Source of the DNA: Pseudooceanicola pacificus
GTDB taxonomy: Bacteria > Pseudomonadota > Alphaproteobacteria > Rhodobacterales > Rhodobacteraceae
Direction: 5' to 3'
Length of the DNA stretch: 64,000 nt
Assembly (NCBI RefSeq): GCF_009789075.1
Contig: NZ_WNXQ01000001.1
Coordinates: 310,001 to 374,000 of the forward strand
The notes under the pieces are model-generated. The model did no database searches. It was not told the origin of the DNA and saw nothing but the letters and a program-made list of their open reading frames with translations. Of this stretch, positions 8,784-16,472 are shown piece after piece (the stretch's first letter is position 1; each line of letters opens with the position of its first letter). A program made the translations under genes and the position numbers.

Positions 8784-8797
8784 GAGAACGATTCTCA
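8783..8797. promoter_or_regulatory. Fur/Mur-family-like operator, copy A
   Basis: TGAGAACGATTCTCA, centred at 8790, matches the 7-1-7 layout of Fur-family boxes (TGAtAAT-n-ATTaTCA). It lies 38 bp upstream of the sitA start. In Rhodobacteraceae, Sit-type transporters are known targets of Mur, a manganese-sensing Fur homologue, which fits this location. Confidence 0.6.
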
Positions 8798-8812
8798 AGA
8801 ATGTCAATCGGA

Positions 8813-8829
8813 TTGCGAACGGTTCGCAA
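8813..8829. promoter_or_regulatory. Second, related palindrome (Fur-like operator copy B)
   Basis: TTGCGAACGGTTCGCAA is a perfect 8-1-8 palindrome centred at 8821. Its inner 15 bases share 12 with copy A when aligned on the centre. The two centres are 31 bp apart (about three helical turns), which suggests side-by-side binding of two dimers of one regulator. Confidence 0.5.
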
Positions 8830-8943
8830 GAAAGCGCCCGAATTGCCCGGTTTGCAGGCATCCGGAAACATGCCGTTGCGGCGGTGCGGCTTGCAAAGCG
8901 TCATGACCGGTGCAACTTTCGGTACAGGAGTGGAGGACCCCGC

Positions 8944-9933
8944 ATGGAACAGGTCAGGAATGTCGAGGGCACCCAGCTGCCCCAGACGGTCGAACCCCGG
9001 AACCCCGGGATGCCCCTGGACATGGACTGGGTGCGCGCGGTGCAGGCCAATACCTCGGCCATCGAACGGCGGGCGGCCACCCTGCCCGGGCGCCGGTCGG
9101 TCAAGAAGGATCACCAGGCGGCCTGGCTGCTGCGGGCGATCACCTGCATCGACCTGACGACCCTGTCGGGCGACGACACCGAGGACCGCGTTCGCCGGCT
9201 CTGCGCCAAGGCACGCCAACCGGTGCGGCCCGATATCCTGCAGGCCCTGGGAATGGAGCGGATCACCACCGGCGCGATCTGCGTCTACCACGAGATGGTG
9301 CCCGCCGCCGTCGAGGCCCTGCGCGGCACCGGCATCCCGGTGGCGGCGGTGTCGACCGGTTTCCCGGCGGGCCTGTCGCCCTATCGGCTGCGGCTGGCCG
9401 AGATCGGCGAAAGCGTCGAGGCCGGGGCCAGCGAGATCGACATCGTGATCTCGCGCCGCCATGTGCTGGGCGGCAACTGGCAGGCGCTCTATGACGAGAT
9501 GAAGGACTTTCGCGCGGCCAGCGGCGAGGCGCATGTAAAGGCGATCCTCGCAACCGGCGAGCTGGGCACCCTGCGCAATGTGGCGCGTGCCTCGCTGGTC
9601 TGCATGATGGCGGGGGCGGATTTCATCAAGACCTCGACCGGCAAGGAGGGGGTGAACGCCACCCTGCCCGTCTCGCTTGTCATGATGCGCGCGATTCGCG
9701 CCTATCACGAACGGACGGGCTATCGCGTGGGCTACAAGCCTGCGGGCGGGATTTCCAAGGCCAAGGACGCGCTGACCTACCTCGCGCTGGTCAAGGAAGA
9801 GCTGGGCGACCGCTGGCTGCGCCCCGACCTCTTCCGCTTTGGCGCCTCGTCGCTGTTGGGCGATATCGAGCGGCAGCTGGAACACCACGTGACCGGCGCC
9901 TATTCGGCCTCGTGGCGGCACGCCGCGGGATGA
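8944..9933 (+). CDS. deoC: Deoxyribose-phosphate aldolase
   Basis: Cleaves 2-deoxyribose 5-phosphate to acetaldehyde and glyceraldehyde 3-phosphate in deoxynucleoside breakdown. The 329-residue class I aldolase belongs to the longer DeoC form. The Schiff-base Lys region is VGYKPAGGISKAKDA, and the proton-relay Lys/Asp are in AHVKAILATGEL and the DFIKTSTGKEG motif. ATG 8944 follows GGAGG. The gene overlaps the next ORF by ATGA and is two genes upstream of an aldehyde dehydrogenase that could oxidise the acetaldehyde. Confidence 0.93.
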   Translation: MEQVRNVEGTQLPQTVEPRNPGMPLDMDWVRAVQANTSAIERRAATLPGRRSVKKDHQAAWLLRAITCIDLTTLSGDDTEDRVRRLCAKARQPVRPDILQALGMERITTGAICVYHEMVPAAVEALRGTGIPVAAVSTGFPAGLSPYRLRLAEIGESVEAGASEIDIVISRRHVLGGNWQALYDEMKDFRAASGEAHVKAILATGELGTLRNVARASLVCMMAGADFIKTSTGKEGVNATLPVSLVMMRAIRAYHERTGYRVGYKPAGGISKAKDALTYLALVKEELGDRWLRPDLFRFGASSLLGDIERQLEHHVTGAYSASWRHAAG

Positions 9934-10307
9934 GCCCGATGCGCCCGCACCGCGCCGCCCTCACCGCCATTGCCCTGACTGCCGTTGCCACCGCCGCGCC
10001 GGCGCAATCCTACCGTTGCGCCCCGTGGGACAGCGCCGCGCCCGGGATCGCGGGCATCGCCGCGATCAAGGTCGGCACGTCGCTCGCAACGGTCCGCGGC
10101 GGCGGGCCCGCCACGACGGTCCGTATGGCGCATGGCAGCCTGACCCGACGCGCCTCCCTCGACGACACCTCGGCGCTGGCGATCTACGGCGACTTCCTGC
10201 GCGGTGCCGACGGGCCGGAATTCGGCCCCGAAACCTCGGTCCAGCGGCTCTATGACGACCCGGACCGCCCAACACTCCTCAAGACGACCTGCGAGGCCAC
10301 ACCATGA
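9930..10307 (+). CDS. Small secreted protein of unknown function
   Basis: The 125-residue product starts MSPMRPHRAALTAIALTAVA, a Sec signal peptide with probable cleavage after APAQS. The mature part (~95 residues) is polar with two Cys residues (SYRCAPWD near the start, KTTCEATP at the end) that could form a disulfide. I do not recognise a family. It overlaps deoC upstream and the aldehyde dehydrogenase downstream by ATGA at each end, so it is translated as the middle cistron of the operon. ATG 9939 is an alternative start. Confidence 0.7.
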   Translation: MSPMRPHRAALTAIALTAVATAAPAQSYRCAPWDSAAPGIAGIAAIKVGTSLATVRGGGPATTVRMAHGSLTRRASLDDTSALAIYGDFLRGADGPEFGPETSVQRLYDDPDRPTLLKTTCEATP

Positions 10308-12643
10308 CCGTCAAGGAAATCTTCGAATCCATGGACTATGGCACCGCGCCGGAAAGCGCTGCCGAGGCGCTGACCTGGCTGGTCGATCAGGGGGCGCAGT
10401 TCGGCCATTTCATCAACGGCGAATTCACCGAGGCGGGCGAAGGCTTCGACAGCCGCAACCCCGCCACCGGCGAGGTGCTGGCCAGCCTGACCCAGGCGAC
10501 CCAGGCCGAGGTGGACGCCGCCGTCGCCGCCGCCCGCGCGGCGCAGCCCGGATGGGCGGCGCTTGGCGGCTATGGGCGCGCGCGGGTGATCTATGCCATC
10601 GCCCGGCTGCTGCAGAAACACGCCCGCCTCTTTGCGGTGCTGGAAACGCTCGACAACGGCAAGCCGATCCGCGAGAGCCGGGACATCGACGTGCCCCTGG
10701 CGCAGCGGCATTTCTACTATCACGCGGGCATGGCCCAGCTGATGGAGGCCGAACTGCCCGACCGCGAGGCGCTTGGCGTCTGCGGGCAGATCATCCCGTG
10801 GAACTTCCCCCTGCTGATGCTGGCCTGGAAGGTCGCGCCGGCCATCGCCATGGGCAATACCGTGGTGCTGAAACCGGCCGAATATACCTCGCTCACCGCG
10901 CTGCTGTTCGCGGATATCTGCCAGCAGGCCGGGGTGCCGCCGGGGGTGGTGAACATCGTCACCGGCGACGGCGCGGTTGGCGAGATGATCACCGGGCATG
11001 CGGATATCGACAAGATCGCCTTTACCGGCTCGACCGAGGTGGGCCGCCGGATCCGCGCGGCCACGGCGGGCAGCGGCAAGGCCCTGACGCTGGAGCTGGG
11101 CGGGAAATCCCCCTACATCGTCTTTGACGACGCCGATCTGGACAGCGCGATCGAGGGGCTGGTGGATGCGATCTGGTTCAATCAGGGCCAGGTCTGCTGC
11201 GCCGGGTCCCGCCTGCTGGTGCAGGAGGGCGTGGCCGAGACCTTCCTGACCCGGCTGAAGGCCCGGATGGACAAGCTGCGCGTCGGCGACCCGCTGGACA
11301 AGAGCATCGACGTCGGCGCGCTGGTCGACCCGGTGCAGCTGGCCACGGTCACCCGCCTGGTCGATGCCAACACCGCCGGGCAGGTGCACCGCGCCGCCTG
11401 CAACATGCCCGCCACGGGCTGCTATTACCCGCCGACGCTGATCACCGGCCTCGCCCCCAGCGACCCCCTGATGCAAGAGGAGATCTTTGGCCCGGTCCTG
11501 GTCTCAACCACCTTCCGCACACCGGCCGAGGCGGTCGCGCTCGCCAATAACACCCGCTACGGGCTGGCGGCCACGCTGTGGACCGAAAACGTGAACCTGG
11601 CGCTGGACGTGGCGCCCAAGCTGGCCGCCGGGGTTGTCTGGGTGAACGGCACCAACATGTTCGACGCCGCCGCCGGGTTCGGCGGGGTGCGCGAAAGCGG
11701 CTTTGGCCGCGAGGGCGGATGGGAGGGGCTGAGCGCCTACACCCGCCCGCGCGGCGCGACCAAGGCGCTGAAAACGGTTGAGGGATACACCGGCGACGGC
11801 GCGCCCGAGGGGCTGGACCGGACGCCCAAGCTTTACATCGGCGGCAAGCAGGCGCGGCCCGATGGCGGCTATTCACGCAGCGTCTACGGCAAGGACGGCG
11901 GCCTGCTGGGACAGGTCGGCATCGGCAACCGCAAGGATGTCCGCAACGCGGTCGAGGCGGCGCGCGGCGCTGCCGGATGGGCCAGGACAACCGGGCACCT
12001 GCGGGCGCAGATCCTCTATTTCATCGCCGAGAACCTTGAGGCCCGGGCCGACGAATTTGCCCGCCGGATCAACGGGCTGACCGGCGCGGGCGGGGATGCC
12101 GAGGTCGCGGCGTCGGTGAAACGCCTGTTCACATGGGCCGCCTGGGCCGACAAATACGCGGGCGAGGCGCGCGACGTGCCGATCCGCGGCATGGCCCTGG
12201 CCCTGCGCGAACCGGTGGGCGTGATCGGGGCGATCTGCCCGGACGAGGCGCCCCTGCTGGGTCTGATCTCGCTGATGGGCCCGGCCATCGCCATGGGCAA
12301 CCGCGCGGTGCTGGTCGCTTCTCAGGCGTTCCCGCTGGCGGCGACGGATTTCTACCAGGTTCTGGACACCTCGGACGTGCCGGGCGGCGTGGTGAACATC
12401 CTCACCGGCAGCCATGCAGAGCTGGCCCCAGTGCTGGCGAAACATGCGGATGTGGATGCGGTCTGGTGCTTTTCGTCCACGCCCCTGTCCGGCGTGGTGG
12501 AAAAGGAAAGCGCGGCCAGCCTGAAACGGACCTGGGTCAATCACGGCAGGGCCGTGGACTGGGCCGGGGCAGCGGGCGAAGGGCGCGCGTTCCTTGAGGC
12601 GGCGACCGAGGTAAAAACGGTCTGGGTGCCCTACGGCGAATAG
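10304..12643 (+). CDS. Double-domain aldehyde dehydrogenase (bacterial ALDH16 type)
   Basis: A 779-residue NAD(P)-dependent aldehyde dehydrogenase. Residues ~1-490 are a complete ALDH domain with PWNFPLLMLAWKVAPA, FTGSTEVGR, the catalytic Glu in LELGGKSP and the catalytic Cys in FNQGQVCCAGSR. Residues ~510-779 repeat the ALDH fold (LYIGGKQARPDGG, then a PVGVIGAI Rossmann-like part) but lack a catalytic Cys motif. That architecture is the one described for bacterial ALDH16. Being coupled to deoC, it probably disposes of acetaldehyde; this is inferred from context. An imperfect GC-rich hairpin follows the stop (12650-12685). Confidence 0.88.
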   Translation: MTVKEIFESMDYGTAPESAAEALTWLVDQGAQFGHFINGEFTEAGEGFDSRNPATGEVLASLTQATQAEVDAAVAAARAAQPGWAALGGYGRARVIYAIARLLQKHARLFAVLETLDNGKPIRESRDIDVPLAQRHFYYHAGMAQLMEAELPDREALGVCGQIIPWNFPLLMLAWKVAPAIAMGNTVVLKPAEYTSLTALLFADICQQAGVPPGVVNIVTGDGAVGEMITGHADIDKIAFTGSTEVGRRIRAATAGSGKALTLELGGKSPYIVFDDADLDSAIEGLVDAIWFNQGQVCCAGSRLLVQEGVAETFLTRLKARMDKLRVGDPLDKSIDVGALVDPVQLATVTRLVDANTAGQVHRAACNMPATGCYYPPTLITGLAPSDPLMQEEIFGPVLVSTTFRTPAEAVALANNTRYGLAATLWTENVNLALDVAPKLAAGVVWVNGTNMFDAAAGFGGVRESGFGREGGWEGLSAYTRPRGATKALKTVEGYTGDGAPEGLDRTPKLYIGGKQARPDGGYSRSVYGKDGGLLGQVGIGNRKDVRNAVEAARGAAGWARTTGHLRAQILYFIAENLEARADEFARRINGLTGAGGDAEVAASVKRLFTWAAWADKYAGEARDVPIRGMALALREPVGVIGAICPDEAPLLGLISLMGPAIAMGNRAVLVASQAFPLAATDFYQVLDTSDVPGGVVNILTGSHAELAPVLAKHADVDAVWCFSSTPLSGVVEKESAASLKRTWVNHGRAVDWAGAAGEGRAFLEAATEVKTVWVPYGE

Positions 12644-12822
12644 GCCCTACCGGGTGGGCGGGGCTGTCCGCCACGACCCACCGGGGCAATGGCGGGACGG
12701 TGACTCATCCCCAAATGGCCTGCGGGCGGATCACCCCCCGTTGATATGCCTGGCCAGACCAAGCAGGCGGGCAGGTGCGGGGCGGCAGGATGCGCCCTGA
12801 TCCCCGCACCGAGGGGCCCGCG

Positions 12823-13140
12823 TTACATCTCGATCGGCACGATCTCGGCGACTTCGACCGAACCGCCATCGGCGACGATGGGGTTGCTGCTGGCCATCTC
12901 GCAGGCCTCGGCGATGCTGTTGGCATTGACGATGGTATAGCCCGAAACCGGGTTGGCCCCGCCGTTGTCGACGGTGCCCGAGGCGCTGACCGTCCAGGAC
13001 TGGCCGACCGGGTTACCGGGATCGGCAAGTTTCGGGCCGTGGGTGCCCATCCAGCTGCCCCAGGCATCCATGGAGCGCTTGATATCGGCTTCGGTCTCGG
13101 GGCGTTTGCCGCCGTGGTAGATAAGCATGAACTGGGGCAT
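12823..13140 (-). CDS. YCII-related domain protein
   Basis: A 105-residue protein with the YciI/DGPF fold pattern: MPQFMLIYHGG at the start, WGSWMGTHGPKLADPGNPV in the middle, a SGYTIVNANSIAEACEMA helix and VEVAEIVPIEM at the end. These small ferredoxin-like proteins are often cofactorless and of unknown reaction; the conserved His/Asp is present. It is the last gene of an arsR-SRPBCC-YCII operon, a combination common in alphaproteobacteria. Confidence 0.85.
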   Translation of the reverse strand: MPQFMLIYHGGKRPETEADIKRSMDAWGSWMGTHGPKLADPGNPVGQSWTVSASGTVDNGGANPVSGYTIVNANSIAEACEMASSNPIVADGGSVEVAEIVPIEM

Positions 13141-13167
13141 TTGATCCTCCTGTGGTCGGGTATGGGG

Positions 13168-13629
13168 TCAGGCGCCGAGAAAGGCGTCGAGCGAGTTGAT
13201 GGTCGAGAGCCAGCCGCGGCTGTGGTCCTGCGCGCTTTCCACCGTGGGCAGGCCCCGGTGCACCAGGATCAGGCGGGCGCCGCTGTCTGTACGTTCCACG
13301 GTAAAGGTCACGTGGCTTTCGCTGCCGCGCGTGTCGGTGTCGTCGTGCCAGGCCCAGGTCAGGCCGACCGAACCGGCGCCGCCCTCGGGCGGGCGGACCG
13401 AGGTCACCTGGCCCGACGCCTTGAACTCCCGCCCGCTCTCGCGCCCGATCATGATGCAGAACCAGGGGCCGGTGCGGGTGAAATTTAGATCGCAGGTGCC
13501 GATCCGCGTGCCCTCGGGGCCGAACCACTGGGCCAGCTGATCGGGCCGGGTGATGGCCTGCCACAGCCGTTCGACCGTCACCGCGTAATCGCGGGTGAAT
13601 TCCAGGTCGTGCAGGTCGCTGTCCTTCAT
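13168..13629 (-). CDS. SRPBCC / AHSA1-type START-like protein
   Basis: A 153-residue helix-grip protein (activator of Hsp90 ATPase homologue 1 family). Visible marks are FTRDYAVTVERLWQAITRPD, QWFGPEG and the C-terminal GWLSTINSLDAFL helix. The fold binds hydrophobic ligands, but no enzymatic activity can be assigned. Its start overlaps the arsR stop by ATGA, which is the standard arrangement for ArsR-controlled SRPBCC genes. Confidence 0.88.
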   Translation of the reverse strand: MKDSDLHDLEFTRDYAVTVERLWQAITRPDQLAQWFGPEGTRIGTCDLNFTRTGPWFCIMIGRESGREFKASGQVTSVRPPEGGAGSVGLTWAWHDDTDTRGSESHVTFTVERTDSGARLILVHRGLPTVESAQDHSRGWLSTINSLDAFLGA

Positions 13630-13958
13630 TCGTCCTCTCCTTCGGGGTCCAGCGCCAGCAGCGTGTCCAGCCGGTCAAGGCTGCCTGCCCAGAAGGCGCG
13701 GTGGTCGATTGTCCAGTCCGAGACGAGGCGCATCGCCTCGGGGCGGACGGAATAATAGCGGTGCGTGCCAGCCACCCGCTGGTGCAGCAGCCCCGCCTCG
13801 CGCAGCACCTTGAGGTGGCGCGACACGGCCGGGGCCGAGATGTCGGTAAGCCCGGCCAGGGCCGAGGCAGGCTGTTCGCCGTTCCGCATCAGGTATTCGA
13901 CCAGCGAAAGGCGGGTGGTGTCGGCAAGGGCCGCGAATGTGCGTGTCAGGTCAGTCAT
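13626..13958 (-). CDS. ArsR-family transcriptional regulator
   Basis: A 110-residue winged-helix repressor. It carries the ArsR-type core ALADTTRLSLVEYLMRNGEQ, the recognition helix ISAPAVSRHLKVLREAGLL and the wing QRVAGTHRYYSV. There is no CxC metal motif, so it is not a classical arsenic sensor; it belongs to the group paired with SRPBCC proteins. It is first in its leftward operon, with a tandem inverted repeat 30-61 bp upstream that is the likely autoregulatory site. Confidence 0.9.
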   Translation of the reverse strand: MTDLTRTFAALADTTRLSLVEYLMRNGEQPASALAGLTDISAPAVSRHLKVLREAGLLHQRVAGTHRYYSVRPEAMRLVSDWTIDHRAFWAGSLDRLDTLLALDPEGEDE

Positions 13959-13987
13959 GATGCAGGCACCATGATCCGACTCATTGA

Positions 13988-14019
13988 TTAGCGCAAGTGT
14001 TAATTAGCAGATAGGCTAA
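13988..14019. promoter_or_regulatory. Two abutting inverted repeats, candidate ArsR operators
   Basis: TTAGC-N6-GTTAA (13988-14003) and TTAGC-N6-GCTAA (14004-14019) sit end to end with no gap, 30-61 bp upstream of the arsR start, in the only AT-rich stretch of the area. The repeat spacing of 16 bp and matched half-sites suggest two dimers of one regulator. Confidence 0.5.
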
Positions 14020-14031
14020 AAAATGCCGGGC

Positions 14032-14907
14032 TCAGCCGGCGAACTCTGTCCTGGCGTAGCCTTGCAGGTAGAGCAGTGCTGTCAGGTCGCCGTGATTCAC
14101 GCGGATTTCGCATTCCGCGGCGACCGAGGGCTTGGCATGCAGGGCCACGCCCGTCCCGGCCCGGCCCAGCATGCCCAGGTCGTTGGCCCCGTCGCCCACG
14201 GCGATCACATCGGCCTCGGCGATGCCAAGGCGGGCGGTGATCTCCTCCAGCGCGCGGACCTTGGCCTCGCGCCCCAGAATCGGGCGGCCGACCTCTCCGG
14301 TCAGGGCATCGCCATCCGACAGCAGGGTATTGGCCCGATGCTCGTCGAACCCGATCATGGCGGCAACGCGCGCGGTGAAGGCAGTGAAGCCGCCCGAGAC
14401 CAGCGCGCAGTAGCCGCCCGCGGCCTTCATCGTGGCAACCAGCTGCGGCCCGCCCGGCATCAGGGTGATGCGCTCGGCCAGGACCGTGTCGATGACAGTT
14501 ACGGGCAGGCCCTTCAGCAGGCCGACGCGTTCGATCAGGGCGCCTTCGAAATCCAGTTCGCCATTCATGGCGCGGGCGGTGATGTCCTTGACGCGGGCGC
14601 CGACACCGGCCTCGTCCGCCAGCTCGTCGATGCATTCCTGCCGGATCATGGTGCTGTCCATGTCCGCCAGCAGCATGCGCTTGCGCCGCCCCTCGGCCGG
14701 CTGGACGTTCAGATCGATGCGCAGGGACTGCATGTCGGACCAGACGTCACGGAAATTGCCGGGCACCTCGGCCACCGCAAATTCCGCCGCTTCGTCGGGC
14801 GCAAGCCACTGCAGATCGCCGCCGCCCCAGGCATTGCGCAGGGAGTCGGCGGCTGCGGGGTCAAGCGCGGGCAGCGCAGGGTCGGAGGTGAGGGTGACGA
14901 TGAACAT
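14032..14907 (-). CDS. serB: Phosphoserine phosphatase
   Basis: Last step of L-serine synthesis (phosphoserine to serine). The 291-residue HAD-family enzyme has motif [17 protein letters not shown], motif II SGGFTAF and motif [17 protein letters not shown]. The ~75 N-terminal residues ([17 protein letters not shown]) form the extra alpha/beta module usual in this family. ATG 14907 is chosen over upstream in-frame starts because the protein then begins at the conserved IVTLTSDP. It is divergent from serC, so all three serine genes share one control region. Confidence 0.93.
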   Translation of the reverse strand: MFIVTLTSDPALPALDPAAADSLRNAWGGGDLQWLAPDEAAEFAVAEVPGNFRDVWSDMQSLRIDLNVQPAEGRRKRMLLADMDSTMIRQECIDELADEAGVGARVKDITARAMNGELDFEGALIERVGLLKGLPVTVIDTVLAERITLMPGGPQLVATMKAAGGYCALVSGGFTAFTARVAAMIGFDEHRANTLLSDGDALTGEVGRPILGREAKVRALEEITARLGIAEADVIAVGDGANDLGMLGRAGTGVALHAKPSVAAECEIRVNHGDLTALLYLQGYARTEFAG

Positions 14908-15241
14908 GGCCGCTCCCGGATCTGGACACGCCGCGCATAAAGCACGCGGCGGACCGTTTGGCCAGAGAGGCCGCGGCCGGCCCCCCGGGCGACCGGCGGT
15001 TGAGCGGACATGGCCGGGCCCCTGCGCGAGTCGTCGAACCTTGCGACAGGGCAAGCGCGGCTGTGTTCCCGGGAATCCCGGGGGGGGGTCCGTGCAGGGT
15101 TTCCCGACACTGTCACACGCTTGCGACCTGCTTGATGCAGAAAGCGACATCAAGGCCGTTGCAAGAGTCGCGGCGGGGGCATATACGCAGCAGCGGGACA
15201 CCCCTCCCCAACGAGGGGCGCTTATCTGGAAGGATAGCTAT
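14908..15241. other. Divergent serB/serC control region (334 bp)
   Basis: No supported gene lies here. It must contain the serB promoter on the minus strand and the serC promoter on the plus strand. The last 40 bases hold the serC leader structure described separately. The stretch 14930-15090 is GC-rich with several small inverted repeats and no clear coding signal. Confidence 0.6.
15201..15237 (+). promoter_or_regulatory. serC leader RNA (two short hairpins)
   Basis: CCCCTC (15201-15206) pairs with GAGGGG (15213-15218) around the loop CCCAAC. A second small hairpin TATC/GATA (15223-15226 with 15233-15236) overlaps the ribosome site GGAAGGA just before serC. Position and two-hairpin layout agree with the serC RNA motif described upstream of alphaproteobacterial serC genes, but I could not align it to the covariance model. 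Confidence 0.5.
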
Positions 15242-16396
15242 ATGGCTATTGAAGCACCGGCATCGCGGCCGGCGAATCCGCGGTTCTCCTCTGGCCCCTG
15301 CGCCAAAATCCCCACATTTGCACTCGACAAGCTTTCAGACGCCGCGCTCGGCCGGTCGCATCGCGCCGCCATCGGCAAGGAAAAGCTGAAAGCCGCGATC
15401 GACGGCACCGCCGAGATCCTCGGGATCCCCGCGGGCTACAAGGTCGGCATCGTGCCCGCCTCCGACACCGGCGCCGTGGAAATGGCGATGTGGTCGATGC
15501 TGGGCGCGCGCAAGGCGACCATGGTGGCTTGGGAAAGCTTTGGCGCCGGCTGGGTGACCGACGTGGTCAAGCAACTCAAGATCGACGCCGAGGTCAAGGA
15601 AGCCGGATATGGCGAGATCGTCGATTTCGCCGAACTGGATTTCGACACCGATGTCGTCTTTACCTGGAACGGCACCACCTCGGGCGTGCGCGTGCCGAAT
15701 GGCGACGCGATCCCGGCGGACCGGGCCGGGCTGACGATCTGCGACGCGACCTCTGCCGCTTTCGCGCAGGACCTGCCGTGGGACAAGCTCGATGTCGTCA
15801 CCTTCTCCTGGCAGAAGGTGCTGGGCGGCGAGGCGGCGCACGGGATGCTCGTGCTGTCGCCCCGCGCGGTCGAGCGGCTGGAAAGCTACACCCCCGCATG
15901 GCCGCTGCCCAAGATCTTCCGCATGACAAAGGGCGGCAAGCTGATCGAGGGCATCTTCAAGGGCGAGACGATCAACACGCCATCCATGCTCGCGGTCGAG
16001 GATTACCTCGTCGCGCTCGACTGGGCGCGCTCGGTTGGCGGGCTCGAGGGTCTGATCGCCCGGGCCGATGCCAATGCCCAGGCCATCTGGGACTTCTGCG
16101 ACAGCCGCGACTGGATCGCGAATCTGGCGAACGACCCGGCGACGCGGTCGAACACCTCGGTCTGTCTGAAGTTCACCGATGCGCGCATCGCCGATGGCGC
16201 AGCCTTTGCCAAGGCCGTGGCCAAGCGGCTGGAAAAGGAAGGCGTGGGGCTTGACCTCGGCGCCTATCGCGACGCGCCCGCGGGCCTGCGCATCTGGTGC
16301 GGCGGCACGGTGGAAACCTCGGATATCGAGGCGCTGCTGCCCTGGATCGAATACGCCTTCATGGCCGAGATCGAAGCCCAGACCGAATCCGCCTGA
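15242..16396 (+). CDS. serC: Phosphoserine aminotransferase
   Basis: Class V PLP aminotransferase of 384 residues that converts 3-phosphohydroxypyruvate to phosphoserine. It is the alphaproteobacterial form: [16 protein letters not shown] at the start, [11 protein letters not shown], the DATSAAFA region and the PLP Lys in [18 protein letters not shown] 15242 follows GGAAGGA (15228-15234). It lies 76 bp upstream of serA on the same strand, separated by two strong hairpins. Confidence 0.95.
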   Translation: MAIEAPASRPANPRFSSGPCAKIPTFALDKLSDAALGRSHRAAIGKEKLKAAIDGTAEILGIPAGYKVGIVPASDTGAVEMAMWSMLGARKATMVAWESFGAGWVTDVVKQLKIDAEVKEAGYGEIVDFAELDFDTDVVFTWNGTTSGVRVPNGDAIPADRAGLTICDATSAAFAQDLPWDKLDVVTFSWQKVLGGEAAHGMLVLSPRAVERLESYTPAWPLPKIFRMTKGGKLIEGIFKGETINTPSMLAVEDYLVALDWARSVGGLEGLIARADANAQAIWDFCDSRDWIANLANDPATRSNTSVCLKFTDARIADGAAFAKAVAKRLEKEGVGLDLGAYRDAPAGLRIWCGGTVETSDIEALLPWIEYAFMAEIEAQTESA

Positions 16397-16399
16397 GCG

Positions 16400-16439
16400 C
16401 GAATTTTCGTCGAAAATTCGGGGCCCCCGCGCGGGCCCC
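16400..16439 (+). promoter_or_regulatory. Two back-to-back hairpins between serC and serA
   Basis: CGAATTTTC-gtc-GAAAATTCG (16400-16420, nine base pairs) is followed at once by GGGGCCC-ccgcgc-GGGCCCC (16420-16439). No T-run follows, so termination is unlikely. They may set the serC:serA ratio by protecting or blocking the message. Confidence 0.5.
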
Positions 16440-16472
16440 GCACCCTCCCCCTGTCTGTCTAGGAGCCCTGCA

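Noticed and set aside
8771-8789. SOS (LexA) box from the GTTC/GAAC elements upstream of sitA
   Set aside because: Alphaproteobacterial LexA needs GTTC-N7-GTTC direct repeats. Spacing here does not fit, and neighbours are not DNA-damage genes.
8746-9921. Upstream extension of the sitA frame through deoC
   Set aside because: The open frame continues but is antisense to deoC. The signal peptide at 8745 fixes the real start.
12650-12685. Intrinsic terminator after the aldehyde dehydrogenase
   Set aside because: The inverted repeat is imperfect and has no T-run; it is mentioned only as a hairpin.
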